From: Streptomyces sp. PsTaAH-137
GTDB taxonomy: Bacteria; Actinomycetota; Actinomycetes; Streptomycetales; Streptomycetaceae
Reading direction: 5' to 3'
DNA length: 64,000 nucleotides
Assembly: GCF_003259365.1 (NCBI RefSeq)
Contig: NZ_QLLY01000021.1
Coordinates: 62,001-126,000, forward strand
The notes beneath the pieces were generated by a model. That model was not told the origin of the DNA. It searched no databases and saw only the letters and a program-made list of their open reading frames with translations. Both the position numbers and the translations under genes were made by a program. Below are positions 25,191 to 34,631 of this stretch, in pieces (positions within the stretch are counted from its first letter, which is position 1; the number at the start of each line of letters is the position of its first letter).

Positions 25191-26297
25191 ATGCGTAATT
25201 CGAAAGGTTGTTTTGTGCGTCGCCTGATGGTGGGACTCCTGTCGCTGGCGGCAGTGCCCCCGCTGTGCCAGACGGCGTCGGCGACTCCCTCGGCACCACC
25301 GAAGCCCGCGGCGGAGAAGCCCGCCCTCCCGTTCACCAGCCGCTACGACGCGGTGCAGCACGGCGGTTTCGTGCGCGCGGCGAACTCCGCCATCACCTGC
25401 CGGGGCGCGGCGTCGGACAAGAACGTGGGCTGCCCCGAGGCGCGGGCGGGCGCGACGGCCGCCAACGGCGACTTCGACATGTTCTACACGGACGTCGACC
25501 GCGACCCGAACACCTACAACTCGACCCGCGCGGAGGTCCGCGTCCCCGAGGGGGCGCGCGTCACCTACGCGCGCCTGTACTGGGGCGGCAACCTCCGGGT
25601 CGGGGAGCAGAAGCCCCCGCGCGACAACGGACGCGTCCTGATCGCGGAGCCCGGCGGCGAGTACAAGCAGGTGCTCGCCGACACCGTGGTCGGCCACCGG
25701 GTCGCGAACGGCGCGGACGCCTACCAGGCCTCGGCGGACGTCACCGATCTGGTGCGCTCCAGCGGGTCCGGGCTCTACACCGTGGCGCAGCTGAACGTCG
25801 CCATGGGGCAGACCGCCGCCGGGGCCTGGGGCGGGTGGACGCTCGTGGCCGCGTACGAGAAGCCGTCCGAGCCGCTGCGTCATCTGTTCCTGCGGGACGG
25901 TTTCGACACCTTCACCAAGGCGCGCTCCGCCGAGAAGGTGCACGTCAAGACCGCGTTCCCCGAGGGGGCGCGCGGCTACGCGGGCCTGGTGGCCTACAAC
26001 GGCGACCGCGGCGGGACCGGCGACTCCCTGACCGTCTCGGCCGGCCGGGGCCGCCCGGTGACGCTGTCCGACCGGGCCAACCCGGCGGACGACGTCCTCA
26101 ACTCGACCATCAGCCAGCCGGGGACCCAGCCCGAGCGGGTCCCGGCCCACGACAACACCCTCGGCTACGACTCCGACGTGCTCCCGCTCGACCGGGCCCT
26201 GGCCCGCGGCGGCGACGCGCTGGACTTCCGGCTGGCGTCGACCGGGGACCCGGCCTGGGCCGGGGTGCTCTTCGGCGCCGTCGACGCCCGGTCCTAG
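25191..26297 (+). CDS. Secreted DUF3344-like protein preceding the polysaccharide operon
   Basis: A 368-residue exported protein with a signal peptide (about 1-32, ending TASA). The mature chain shows strands with repeated aromatic-Gly motifs: YDAVQHGGFVRAANSAITC, ARLYWGGNLRVGEQKPP, AGAWGGWTLVAAYE, GYDSDV. I recall this pattern in secreted proteins of Streptomyces annotated as DUF3344 and often fused to repeats; the function is unknown and no catalytic motif is evident. Two cysteines (about 70 and 81) may pair. It ends 84 bases before the first glycosyltransferase, so could be part of that operon's context. Confidence 0.7.
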   Translation: MRNSKGCFVRRLMVGLLSLAAVPPLCQTASATPSAPPKPAAEKPALPFTSRYDAVQHGGFVRAANSAITCRGAASDKNVGCPEARAGATAANGDFDMFYTDVDRDPNTYNSTRAEVRVPEGARVTYARLYWGGNLRVGEQKPPRDNGRVLIAEPGGEYKQVLADTVVGHRVANGADAYQASADVTDLVRSSGSGLYTVAQLNVAMGQTAAGAWGGWTLVAAYEKPSEPLRHLFLRDGFDTFTKARSAEKVHVKTAFPEGARGYAGLVAYNGDRGGTGDSLTVSAGRGRPVTLSDRANPADDVLNSTISQPGTQPERVPAHDNTLGYDSDVLPLDRALARGGDALDFRLASTGDPAWAGVLFGAVDARS

Positions 26298-26381
26298 GCC
26301 GGGTTCGAACCGTTTCTCCGAGCGGCCTGGAGACGTTGTGGACACGAGCCGACCGCTCTCTCAGTTCTGCCGGAAGAGGCG

Positions 26382-27524
26382 ATGCATGTGACGTCCGCAC
26401 CCTTGCCGCCGCACGTTCTGCACGTGACCCAGCCGGTCGACGGCGGAGTGGCGCGTGTGGTGGCCGACCTGGTGCGCACGCAGCGCGCCGCGGGGATGCA
26501 GGTGTCGGTGGCCTGCCCCGCCTCGGGCGAGCTTCCCGGCATGCTCGCGGCCCTCGGCTGCGAGGTCCTGGAGTGGGAGGCCTCGCGTGCGCCGGGCAGG
26601 GCCGTGCCGGGCGAGTGCCGCCGGCTGGCCCGGATCGTGCGGCACGCTCGGCCGCAGCTCGTCCACGCGCACAGCGCCAAGGCGGGCCTGGCCGCCCGGC
26701 TCGTCGTACGCGGCCGGATCCCCACCGTCTTCCAGCCGCACGCCTGGTCGTTCGAGGCGGTCGGCGGGCTCGGCGCCCGCCTGGCGCTGGCCTGGGAGCG
26801 GCGCGGGGCGCGGTGGGCGTCCCGGCTGATCTGCGTCAGCCGGGCCGAGCAGGAGACCGGAACCGGCCACGGGATCGAGGCGCCGTGGCGGCTCGTCCCG
26901 AACGGCGTCGACCTGGAGCGGTTCCGCCCCGAGGGCCCCGCCGCGGACACCGGCGACGGTGAAGGACCGCTCGTCGTGTGCGTGGGGCGGCTGTGCCGGC
27001 AGAAGGGGCAGGACGTCCTCGTCGAGGCGTGGCCGGACGTGCTCGCCCGGGTGCCGGGTGCGCGGCTCGTGCTGGTCGGCGACGGCCCCGACCTGGACCG
27101 GCTCCGGGCCGCGGCACCGCCGTCGGTGCGCTTCGCGGGGTCCGTCGACGACGCCGCCCCCTGGTACCGGGCGGCGGACCTGGTCGTCCTGCCCTCGCGG
27201 TGGGAGGGCATAGCGCTCGCCCCGCTGGAGGCCATGGCCTGCGGCAGACCCGTGCTCGTCACGGACGTCGACGGAGCCCGCGAGAGCCTGCCGCCACCCC
27301 TGGCCGAGCGGTGCCTGGCCCCGCCGGACGATCCCGCGGCCCTCGCCCGCGCCCTGTCCGGGCTGCTGAGCGACGCCGACGCGCTGCGCGCGCTGGGCCG
27401 GGAGGCCCAGGGCCATGTGCACGCGCACCACGACGTACGGCGGACGGCCAAAGCCGTCACGGACGTCTATCGCGAACTTCTGGGTCTGGAGACCATCGAG
27501 TGCAGAGAGCCGGTCGCGACGTGA
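26382..27524 (+). CDS. GT4-type glycosyltransferase, first gene of the polysaccharide operon
   Basis: A 380-residue cytoplasmic sugar transferase of the GT-B fold. N-terminal HVLHVTQPVDGGVARVV is the GT4 acceptor-domain start; the donor domain has VPNGVDLERF, VCVGRLCRQKGQDVLVEA and the E-x7-E motif SRWEGIALAPLEAMACG. It should add a sugar from a nucleotide donor to a lipid-linked oligosaccharide; sugar identity cannot be told. First of eight plus-strand genes that mostly overlap by a few bases. It overlaps the next gene's predicted start. Confidence 0.92.
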   Translation: MHVTSAPLPPHVLHVTQPVDGGVARVVADLVRTQRAAGMQVSVACPASGELPGMLAALGCEVLEWEASRAPGRAVPGECRRLARIVRHARPQLVHAHSAKAGLAARLVVRGRIPTVFQPHAWSFEAVGGLGARLALAWERRGARWASRLICVSRAEQETGTGHGIEAPWRLVPNGVDLERFRPEGPAADTGDGEGPLVVCVGRLCRQKGQDVLVEAWPDVLARVPGARLVLVGDGPDLDRLRAAAPPSVRFAGSVDDAAPWYRAADLVVLPSRWEGIALAPLEAMACGRPVLVTDVDGARESLPPPLAERCLAPPDDPAALARALSGLLSDADALRALGREAQGHVHAHHDVRRTAKAVTDVYRELLGLETIECREPVAT

Positions 27525-28996
27525 CCCAGGAACGAACCGTGGCCTCCTCCGCGGGCCAGCGGCTTGCCGTGGACGACACCGGCCGGCTCGGCACCGTCGT
27601 CGCGCAGCGCACCGCCGCAGGCAACCGCGTCACCTTCATCGGCGGCCCCGCCCGGGGCCACTCCTCGCGCGCCTTCCTGTGCGCCACGGACAGCACGGCC
27701 GCGCTGCTCGGCACCCTCGTCCTGACGCCCGTACAGCGCCATCCGCTGCTGGTGGCCGGGTTCGTCGTGCTCGTCCTCGCCCTGTACCGCAACGCCGGTC
27801 TCTACCGCCGTTTCGACGAGCGGTACATGCTCGACGACCTGCCCACCGTGGCCGGGCGGCTCGCGGTCGCGTGGTGTGCGCTGATGGCGCTGGCGGCGAC
27901 GCTGCCGCCGCTGGAGCGGGTCTCCCCGCACGCGGTGCTCACCGGCTTCGCCGCGCAGGGCGTCCTCACCTTCCTGGGGCGCTCCCTCGTCTACTGGCGG
28001 CGGCGCGTGACCCTCGTCCGGCGGCCCTGCACGACGCTCCTGGTGGGGCCGGAGCAGACCGCCGCGCGGGTCGCGGCCGCGCTCCAGCGCAGCCCGCGCA
28101 GCGGCGTCAACCTCGTCGGCGTCGTCAGCGGCGACGGCGCGGCCGAGCAGCGCGCGGACGACCAGACGCCCCCGCTCCCGGTGCTCACGACCGTGGGCGA
28201 CATGCGGCGCGCGGTGATCCAGAACGGCGTCCGGCGCGCGATCGTCCTCGGCAGCGCGGGCGCCCCCGAACATCTGCCCTGGCTGCGGTCCTTGAGCGAA
28301 CTGCGGTGCGAGATCTGGGAGTTGGACCCCGAGCCGTCACCGTACGTCGCGCAGCACCGGGAGCCGCGACGGCAGCTGGCGGGCTTCCCCGTCCGGCCGC
28401 TCGTCGCCCCGCCGTTCCCGCGGCACCCCGGCAAGCGCGCCCTCGACCTGGCGATCTCCTCGGTGCTGCTGGTCCTCGCCGGCCCGGTGCTGCTGACCTG
28501 CGCCGTCTGGCTGCGGCTGAGCGAGGGGCCCGGTGTGGTGTTCCGGCAGGAGCGCATCGGCAAGGACGGCCGGCCGTTCACCCTGCTGAAGTTCCGCACC
28601 CACCGCCCGGCCGACCCGCTGGAGTCCGCGACCCGGTGGAGCGTCGCCAACGAGCACCGGATGCCGTGGTTCTGCCGCTTCCTGCGGCGCACCTCGATGG
28701 ACGAGCTGCTCCAGCTGTGGAACGTCTTCCGCGGCGACATGAGCCTGGTCGGCCCGCGGCCCGAACGCCCTTACTTCGTCGTGCAGTTCAGCGAGACTCA
28801 CCCCGGTTACAGCGAGCGGCACCGGATGCCGACCGGCATCACCGGGCTCGCCCAGATCAACGGGCTGCGCGGGGACACCTCCATCGAGGACCGCTGCCGG
28901 TTCGACAACGCGTACATCGACAACTGGTCGCTGTGGCGGGACATCAGCATCCTCCTGCGCACGGCGTCCGAGTTCTTCCGCCCGACGGGAAGCTGA
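27500..28996 (+). CDS. Polyprenyl-phosphate sugar-1-phosphate transferase (initiating enzyme)
   Basis: A membrane enzyme of about 498 residues that starts the repeat unit by moving a sugar-1-phosphate onto undecaprenyl phosphate. The N-terminal half has four hydrophobic segments and a Rossmann-like CoA-binding domain; the C-terminal half is the Bac_transf domain with KRALDLAISSVLLVL, RQERIGKDGRPFTLLKFRT, DELLQLWNVFRGDMSLVGPRPE and GITGLAQINGLRG. The GTG at 27500 with GGAG eight bases upstream is preferred; a GTG at 27521 overlapping the previous stop (GTGA) is the alternative. WbaP/CpsE-like. Translation is coupled within the operon. Confidence 0.92.
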   Translation: MQRAGRDVTQERTVASSAGQRLAVDDTGRLGTVVAQRTAAGNRVTFIGGPARGHSSRAFLCATDSTAALLGTLVLTPVQRHPLLVAGFVVLVLALYRNAGLYRRFDERYMLDDLPTVAGRLAVAWCALMALAATLPPLERVSPHAVLTGFAAQGVLTFLGRSLVYWRRRVTLVRRPCTTLLVGPEQTAARVAAALQRSPRSGVNLVGVVSGDGAAEQRADDQTPPLPVLTTVGDMRRAVIQNGVRRAIVLGSAGAPEHLPWLRSLSELRCEIWELDPEPSPYVAQHREPRRQLAGFPVRPLVAPPFPRHPGKRALDLAISSVLLVLAGPVLLTCAVWLRLSEGPGVVFRQERIGKDGRPFTLLKFRTHRPADPLESATRWSVANEHRMPWFCRFLRRTSMDELLQLWNVFRGDMSLVGPRPERPYFVVQFSETHPGYSERHRMPTGITGLAQINGLRGDTSIEDRCRFDNAYIDNWSLWRDISILLRTASEFFRPTGS

Positions 28997-28999
28997 CCT

Positions 29000-30355
29000 G
29001 TGACCGTCCTCCCTGCCGTCACCGGCCCGCGCGCGGAGACGCCCCTGTGGGCGGCGCTGCGCCGCCACGGTCCTGTGCTCCCGGTCCTGCTGCTGATCGC
29101 GATGCTCGGCCTGCCGCTCGGCGCCGGCGCGGAGACGGAGGGCAGCGGCGGCACCGGCACCCTCGCCGACGCCGTCTCCGGGCTCGTCGTGATCTTCTGC
29201 GCCGTCCGCGCCGTGCGGTACCGGCAGCGTCCGCTGACCCGGACCGCGCTCGTCGTGCTCGGGCTGCCCGTCGTCGCCGTCGCGGTCGCCGCGCTCGGCG
29301 CCGACTCGGTGTCCAACTCCCTGGTGGGGATGGCGCGTTACTACCAGATCCTGGTGCTGGTCCCGGCCGCCGTGCTGATCCTCGTACGCGACCGGGACGA
29401 CTTCAGGCTCGTCGCATGGGGCCTGGTGGCGCTGGGGCTGTGGCAGGGCGCGCTCGGCGTCTACCAGTACCTGACCGGGACGGGCGCCAGCTACGCGGGC
29501 GAGGACATCCGGGCCGTCGGCACCTTCGGCGCCACGGACGTGATGGGCATGTCCACGGTCGTGGCGTACGGGCTCGTGTGCGCGGTCGCCCTGGCGCTCG
29601 GCGGCGCGAGCCCCCGGGTGCGGCTCACCGCGCTGGCCTGCGCGGCCGGGCTCGTGGTGCCGCTCGCGCTCTCCTTCAGCCGCGGCGCCTGGATCGCGAC
29701 GGCCGTGGTCTGCGTGGCGCAGATCGTCTGCGCCGGACTGCGCCGGGCCGTCCGCCTGCTGGCGATCGGGGCCGCGGCGGCCGTCGTCCTCGTCGGCGGT
29801 CTCGGCGTGGGCACCTCGATGCTCCAGGAGCGGCTGAGCAGCATCACGCAGGTCACCGCGGCCCCGGACCAGTCCGTGACGGACCGGTACACGATGTGGG
29901 CCGCGGCGATCGACATGTGGGAGGAGCACCCGGCCACCGGCGTGGGGCTCAAGAACTTCCCCGCCTACCGCGACAGCCACGCCTCCGTCGCGCTGTCCGC
30001 GGGCAGCGACGTGGCCGGCGCCGGCGCGTCCTTCCGCCGTCAGCCGCTGCTCTCGCCGCACAACATGTACCTGCTCGTCCTCAGCGAGCAGGGGCTGCTG
30101 AGCCTGTGCGCCATCGTCGGGGCGTGGGCCGCGATGCTGGTGTGCGGGGCGCGACGGCTGGTCACGGCGCACCGGGGGAAGGGCGGGCTCGACTGCGCGC
30201 TCATCGCCTGCGGGCTGCTGGTCTGGCAGCTGATCGACTTCGTGTACGCGGACATCGGCGGGCCCTCCACGGTGCTCACCTCCGTCGTGTTCGGCCTGGC
30301 CGCCTGGTGGGCGCTGGCGCCCGCCGCCGACCGTGAGGCGGCCACCCGGCGATGA
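29000..30355 (+). CDS. O-antigen polymerase/ligase-like membrane protein (Wzy_C)
   Basis: A 451-residue protein with ten or more hydrophobic segments and the Wzy_C signature region: FSRGAWIATAVV in the middle and TDRYTMWAAAIDMWEEHP followed by GVGLKNF in the large external loop. This family polymerises repeat units or ligates glycans outside the membrane. Given the flippase and chain-length-like neighbours, it is most likely the polymerase of this exopolysaccharide. GTG start four bases after the previous stop; its own stop overlaps the next ATG (ATGA). Confidence 0.9.
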   Translation: MTVLPAVTGPRAETPLWAALRRHGPVLPVLLLIAMLGLPLGAGAETEGSGGTGTLADAVSGLVVIFCAVRAVRYRQRPLTRTALVVLGLPVVAVAVAALGADSVSNSLVGMARYYQILVLVPAAVLILVRDRDDFRLVAWGLVALGLWQGALGVYQYLTGTGASYAGEDIRAVGTFGATDVMGMSTVVAYGLVCAVALALGGASPRVRLTALACAAGLVVPLALSFSRGAWIATAVVCVAQIVCAGLRRAVRLLAIGAAAAVVLVGGLGVGTSMLQERLSSITQVTAAPDQSVTDRYTMWAAAIDMWEEHPATGVGLKNFPAYRDSHASVALSAGSDVAGAGASFRRQPLLSPHNMYLLVLSEQGLLSLCAIVGAWAAMLVCGARRLVTAHRGKGGLDCALIACGLLVWQLIDFVYADIGGPSTVLTSVVFGLAAWWALAPAADREAATRR

Positions 30356-32031
30356 AACCGACCCTCCCCGCGGGCGACGACGAGACCGTCCGCCCGCCCG
30401 CGGTCCCGGCCCAGCAGACGGCCCCCGCGCCGCCCGACCCCGGCCGTGACAGCCACGGCACCTCCAGCACCTTCCTGGCCAGGGCCGCGCTCCTGACGGC
30501 CGTGCTCTCCGCCGCCGGTTCGCTGCTCGGCCTCGTCCGCGACCAGACGCTGGCCCATCTCTTCGGAGCGGGCAGCGAGACGGACGCCTTCCTCGTGGCG
30601 TGGACCGTGCCCGAGGTGGCCGCGACCCTCCTCATCGAGGACGGCCTGGCCTTCATGCTCGTGCCCGCCTTCAGCGCGGCGATCGCCCTGCGCGGCAGCC
30701 GCCAGGGAGGCGGGCAGGACCCGGTGCGGGCCCTGGTGGCCGCCTCCCTGCCCCGGCTGACCCTGGCCTTCGTCGCCTCGGGGCTCGCCCTGATCGCCGG
30801 GGCACCCCAGCTGGTGGAGCTGCTCGCGCCGGGCCTGCCCGATCCGCAGCTCGCCGTCGACTGCACGCGGCTGACCGCGACCTGCGTGCTGACCTTCGGG
30901 CTCACCGGGTACTGCAGCGCCGCGCTGCGCGCCCACAGCAGCTATCTCGCGCCGGCCGCGATCTACGTCGCGTACAACACCGGCATCATCGCCACCCTGC
31001 TGCTGCTCGCCGACCGCTGGGGCGTGCGCGCCGCGGCGGCCGGGGTCGCGGTGGGCGGCTGCCTGATGGTGCTGGTGCAGGCGCCGGTGCTGCGCCGCCG
31101 ACTGGCCCGGACCGACCCCGGGCTCCAGGCGTCCCAGGGCGCGGGCGGCGACGGCGGCCCGGCGCAGAAGCAGTCGCTGAACATGATGCTGATCTCCACC
31201 GTGCTGCTGTTCGCGCTGTGCCGTCAGTCGCAGGTGTTCATCGAGCGCTTCCTCGCCTCGTCCCTGCCGTCGGGCGCGATCTCGCACCTCAACTACGCGC
31301 AGAAGGTCGCGCAGTTGCCGATGGTGCTGTCCCTGATGCTGTGCACGGTCACCTTCCCCGTGGTGGCGAAGGCACTGGCACGCGGCGACATCGAGCGGGC
31401 CCGCGACCGCGTCGAGCGCGATGTCGCGCTCGCCGCCTGCATCGTGCTGTCCGGCGCGGCCGTGGTGTTCGCCTGCGCCCCGCAGATCATCCAACTGCTC
31501 TTCCAGCGCGGCGCGTTCACCGCCGCGGACACCGCCGCCACCGCGTCCATCATGCGCGTCTACTCGCTGGGCCTCCTCGGCCACTGCCTGGTCGGCGCGC
31601 TCGTCCGCTCCTACTTCTCCGCGGGCCGCCCCACCTGGTACCCGGTGGCCTCGATGGCGCTCGGGATGACGCTGACCGCCGGTGTGGGCACGCTCACCGT
31701 CGGCACCTACGGAGTCGCGGGGATCGCCGCCGCCAACGCCCTCGGCATCACCTTCACCGCCGTGCTGCTGCTGACGGCGATGGACCGGCGCAGCGTCCCC
31801 GTCCGGCTGCCCGTGGTGCTCCTCGAACTCGGCAAGACGCTGCTCGCGGCCGTGGCCGCCACGGCCGCGGGGCTGGTGTGCGCGGCCCGGGTCGGGCAGC
31901 CGCTGGGATCCCTCGCCGTCGGGTGTCTGGCCGTCGGGACCGTCTTCGGCCTCCTCCTGTGGGCCCTGAACGTCCAGGCGTTCGTACCCGCCGTCCGCTT
32001 CGCGACCAGAAAGCTCCGTCATGACCGTTGA
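30352..32031 (+). CDS. MurJ/MviN-type lipid-linked oligosaccharide flippase
   Basis: A 559-residue polytopic protein with about 14 hydrophobic segments of the MOP superfamily. Blocks such as GLVRDQTLAHLFGAGSETDAF, VPEVAATLLIEDGLAFMLVP and NYAQKVAQLPMVL are those of the MviN/MurJ branch. MurJ proteins flip lipid II, but relatives inside polysaccharide operons flip the repeat unit, filling the Wzx role. No separate Wzx gene is present, so this should be it. The start ATG overlaps the preceding stop by ATGA and the end overlaps the deacetylase gene by 11 bases. Confidence 0.9.
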   Translation: MKPTLPAGDDETVRPPAVPAQQTAPAPPDPGRDSHGTSSTFLARAALLTAVLSAAGSLLGLVRDQTLAHLFGAGSETDAFLVAWTVPEVAATLLIEDGLAFMLVPAFSAAIALRGSRQGGGQDPVRALVAASLPRLTLAFVASGLALIAGAPQLVELLAPGLPDPQLAVDCTRLTATCVLTFGLTGYCSAALRAHSSYLAPAAIYVAYNTGIIATLLLLADRWGVRAAAAGVAVGGCLMVLVQAPVLRRRLARTDPGLQASQGAGGDGGPAQKQSLNMMLISTVLLFALCRQSQVFIERFLASSLPSGAISHLNYAQKVAQLPMVLSLMLCTVTFPVVAKALARGDIERARDRVERDVALAACIVLSGAAVVFACAPQIIQLLFQRGAFTAADTAATASIMRVYSLGLLGHCLVGALVRSYFSAGRPTWYPVASMALGMTLTAGVGTLTVGTYGVAGIAAANALGITFTAVLLLTAMDRRSVPVRLPVVLLELGKTLLAAVAATAAGLVCAARVGQPLGSLAVGCLAVGTVFGLLLWALNVQAFVPAVRFATRKLRHDR

Positions 32032-32803
32032 AACAGCGCTCAAGGACACCCCGGGACTCAGATCGAGAGAACTGCTGCCGGGACGCTCTCCCTGGGTGGC
32101 GATGTACCACTCCGTGGACGACTGCTCCGACGACCCGTACAACGTCACCGTCACCCCCGACCGGCTCCAGCAGCAGCTGCGCTGGCTGCGCTCGCGCGGG
32201 CTGCGCGGCGTCAGCGTCGCCGAACTCCTGCGGGCCCGCGCCCGCGGCGCCGGGCGCGGCCTGGTCGGCCTCACCTTCGACGACGGCTACGGCGACTTCG
32301 TCGAGAACGCGCTGCCGCTGCTGCGCCACTACGAGTGCACCGCCACGGTCTTCGTCCTCGCGGGCCGCCTCGGCGGCGAGAACGCCTGGGACACCGAGGG
32401 CCCGCGCAAGCCGCTGCTGACCCCGCAGGGCATCCGGAAGGCCGCCGCGGCCGGCATGGAGATCGGCTCCCACGGCCTGATGCACGTCGACCTCACCCAC
32501 GCCGACGAGGACCAGCGCCGGGCCGAGGTCCAGCGCAGCAAGGCCCAGATCGAGGAGATCACCGGCGCCGAGGTGCTCGGCTTCTGCTACCCGTACGGGT
32601 ATGTGGACTCCGCGACGGTGGAGGCGGTCCGCCGGGCCGGCTACCGCTACGGCTGCGCCATCTCCCCGGGCCCGCTGACCAGCGTGCACGCCATGCCGCG
32701 CGTCTACGTGGGGCAGCGGGACACCCCGTGGCGGCTCGAACTCAAGCGCCGGGCCCACCGGGTGCTGCGGCGCCCCTGGCAGGTCGGGGAGTGCGCGCGG
32801 TGA
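32021..32803 (+). CDS. Polysaccharide deacetylase (NodB homology, CE4)
   Basis: A 260-residue protein without a signal peptide. CE4 motifs are present: LTFDDGYGDF (metal Asp pair), SHGLMHVDLT (metal His pair), and GFCYPYGYVD (catalytic Arg/Pro loop equivalent). It should remove N-acetyl groups from GlcNAc-type residues of the repeat unit, or another acyl group. The absence of a leader suggests either cytosolic action on the lipid-linked intermediate or a missed membrane association. It overlaps both neighbours (11 bases before; GTGA after). Confidence 0.9.
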   Translation: MTVETALKDTPGLRSRELLPGRSPWVAMYHSVDDCSDDPYNVTVTPDRLQQQLRWLRSRGLRGVSVAELLRARARGAGRGLVGLTFDDGYGDFVENALPLLRHYECTATVFVLAGRLGGENAWDTEGPRKPLLTPQGIRKAAAAGMEIGSHGLMHVDLTHADEDQRRAEVQRSKAQIEEITGAEVLGFCYPYGYVDSATVEAVRRAGYRYGCAISPGPLTSVHAMPRVYVGQRDTPWRLELKRRAHRVLRRPWQVGECAR

Positions 32804-33939
32804 AGGTGCTGCACGTCATCACCGGCCTGGGCGCGGGCGGCGCCGAACAGCAGCTGCGGCTGCTGCTGCGCCATGTGCCGGGCACCCACGACGTCGTGAC
32901 GCTGACCAACCCGGGCCAGGTCGCCGACGCGCTGCGCCGCGACGGTGTGCGCGTCACCCACCTCGGCATGGCCGGCAACCGCGACGGCCGGGCCCTGCCC
33001 CGCCTGGTGCGGCTGATCCGCGAGGGCCGCTACGACCTCGTCCACACCCACCTCTACCGGGCCTGTCTGTACGGCCGGATCGCGGCCCGGCTCGCCGGGG
33101 TCCGGGCGGTCGTCGCCACCGAGCACTCGCTCGGCGACCATCAGATCGAGGGCCGCCCGCTGACCCGGTCGGTGCGCGCCCTGTACCGGACGGGCGAACG
33201 GCTCGGCCGCACGACCATCGCCGTGTCCCCCGCGGTGGCCGACCGGCTCGGCGCGTGGGGCGTGGCCCGGGACCGGGTGGCGGTCGTCCCCAACGGTGTG
33301 GACGTGGACCGGTTCGCCTACGACCCCGCCGCGCGCGCCGGGGCCCGCGAGGCCCTGGGCCTGCCGTCCGACGCGTTCGTCGTCGGCGGGGTCGGACGCC
33401 TCGTCGAGGGCAAACGGTTCGGCGTCCTCGTCGAGGCGCTGCGCGAACTCCCCGACGACGTCCACCTGCTGCTGGTCGGCACCGGCCCGCAGGAGGAGGC
33501 CCTGCGGGAGGCCGCACGCCGCGCCGGGGTCTGCGGCCGCGTCGTCCTCGCCGGGGAACGCCCGCACACCGCGGACCGCGCCGACGGCACGCTCGACCTG
33601 CCCGCGCTGCTGTCCGCGGCGGACCTGCTCGCCTCGCCCTCCTACGACGAGGCGTTCGGCCTGGCCGTGGTGGAGGCGCAGGCCAGCGGGCTGCCGGTGC
33701 TCTACGCGACCTGCCCCGCACTCGACGACCTGCCGCCGGGCACCGAGGCCCGCGCCGTCCGTGTCCCGGGTGACACCGCCTCGTTCGTCCGTGAGATCCG
33801 AAGAGTCCGCGAGGAGCCGCACGGCGCCAGGCAGCCCTCGCGGGCCGCTCTCCACTACAGCATCGCCCGTAGCGCCGCACTGCACCACGACGTGTACGTG
33901 ACGGCCGCGGGCGCCCCGACCTCAGGAGTGAGTACGTGA
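32800..33939 (+). CDS. Second GT4-type glycosyltransferase
   Basis: A 379-residue GT-B enzyme. It opens KVLHVITGLGAGGAEQQL, has HTHLYRACLYGRIAARLAGV, VPNGVDVDRF, VGRLVEGKRFGVLVEAL and the nucleotide-binding E-x7-E region YDEAFGLAVVEAQASG. It should add a further sugar to the lipid-linked unit. GTG starts at 32791 and 32800 are both possible; the latter overlaps the deacetylase stop as GTGA and has GGGGA in range. Its stop overlaps the Wzz-like gene start. Only two glycosyltransferases are visible, so the unit is probably a trisaccharide or smaller. Confidence 0.92.
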   Translation: MKVLHVITGLGAGGAEQQLRLLLRHVPGTHDVVTLTNPGQVADALRRDGVRVTHLGMAGNRDGRALPRLVRLIREGRYDLVHTHLYRACLYGRIAARLAGVRAVVATEHSLGDHQIEGRPLTRSVRALYRTGERLGRTTIAVSPAVADRLGAWGVARDRVAVVPNGVDVDRFAYDPAARAGAREALGLPSDAFVVGGVGRLVEGKRFGVLVEALRELPDDVHLLLVGTGPQEEALREAARRAGVCGRVVLAGERPHTADRADGTLDLPALLSAADLLASPSYDEAFGLAVVEAQASGLPVLYATCPALDDLPPGTEARAVRVPGDTASFVREIRRVREEPHGARQPSRAALHYSIARSAALHHDVYVTAAGAPTSGVST

Positions 33940-34631
33940 TGACCGAAGCCGCCCAGGACAGGAGCGCCGCGCGCGCCCCGCTCGCCCGCGCCGCCGCCAA
34001 GGGCCGGAAGCTGCCCCGCTGGTGGCCGCTGCCCGTGGGCCTCGTGATCGGCGCGCTGGCCGGCGGGGTGTACGGCGCGGTCAGCACCCCGCAGTACACG
34101 GCGACCAGCTATGTCATCGCCGTACCGACCGGCGAGTCCGACTCGATGTCCGCGCTCGGCTTCGCCCAGGCGTACAGCCGGGTCGCCACCCAGGTCGCGG
34201 TGCTCAGCGACGCCCAGGTCGCGGCGGGCGTGCCGATCAGCACGCTCCAGGCGAACGTGCGGGCGGAGACCTCGCCGGACGCGCCGATGGTCGCGATCTC
34301 GGCGTCCTCGGCCAAGCCCGCGCAGGCGATGGAGATGGCCAACGCGGTCGCCCGCGCGCTCACCGCCAACGCCAGCCACACCAAGGACGACACCCACGTG
34401 GAGCTGCTGCGCTTCACCCGGGCCGTGAAGCCGACCGACCCGTCGTCGCCGTCCGCCGCGCTGACCACCCTGGTCGGCGCCAGCGCGGGCGGACTGCTCG
34501 GCGGGCTCGCGCTGCTGGCCAGGCCGCGCCGGACCGCGGGCCAGGCGGCCGCGACGGCCACGGTGCCGGCCCCCGCCGAGCCGGAGCGCGAGCCCGAGCC
34601 CGCGGCCGCCGCCTCGGTGCGGGGCGCCTGA
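33936..34631 (+). CDS. Wzz-like chain-length/assembly protein (no kinase domain)
   Basis: A 231-residue membrane protein. One hydrophobic segment near residues 32-51 (VGLVIGALAGGVYGAVST) is followed by an exported alpha/beta region with the typical YTATSYVIAVPTG opening, and a second segment near 180-200 with GASAGGLLGGLAL, then an Ala/Pro/Glu-rich cytoplasmic tail. This is the polysaccharide co-polymerase (Wzz) topology, setting chain length with the polymerase. Unlike Gram-positive BY-kinase systems no Walker motif is seen in it or nearby. It is coupled to both neighbours by overlaps. Confidence 0.82.
   Translation: MMTEAAQDRSAARAPLARAAAKGRKLPRWWPLPVGLVIGALAGGVYGAVSTPQYTATSYVIAVPTGESDSMSALGFAQAYSRVATQVAVLSDAQVAAGVPISTLQANVRAETSPDAPMVAISASSAKPAQAMEMANAVARALTANASHTKDDTHVELLRFTRAVKPTDPSSPSAALTTLVGASAGGLLGGLALLARPRRTAGQAAATATVPAPAEPEREPEPAAAASVRGA

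Noticed and set aside
26978..27499. Longer N-terminus for the initiating sugar transferase
   Set aside because: It would overlap almost half of the first glycosyltransferase; the family begins after 27500.
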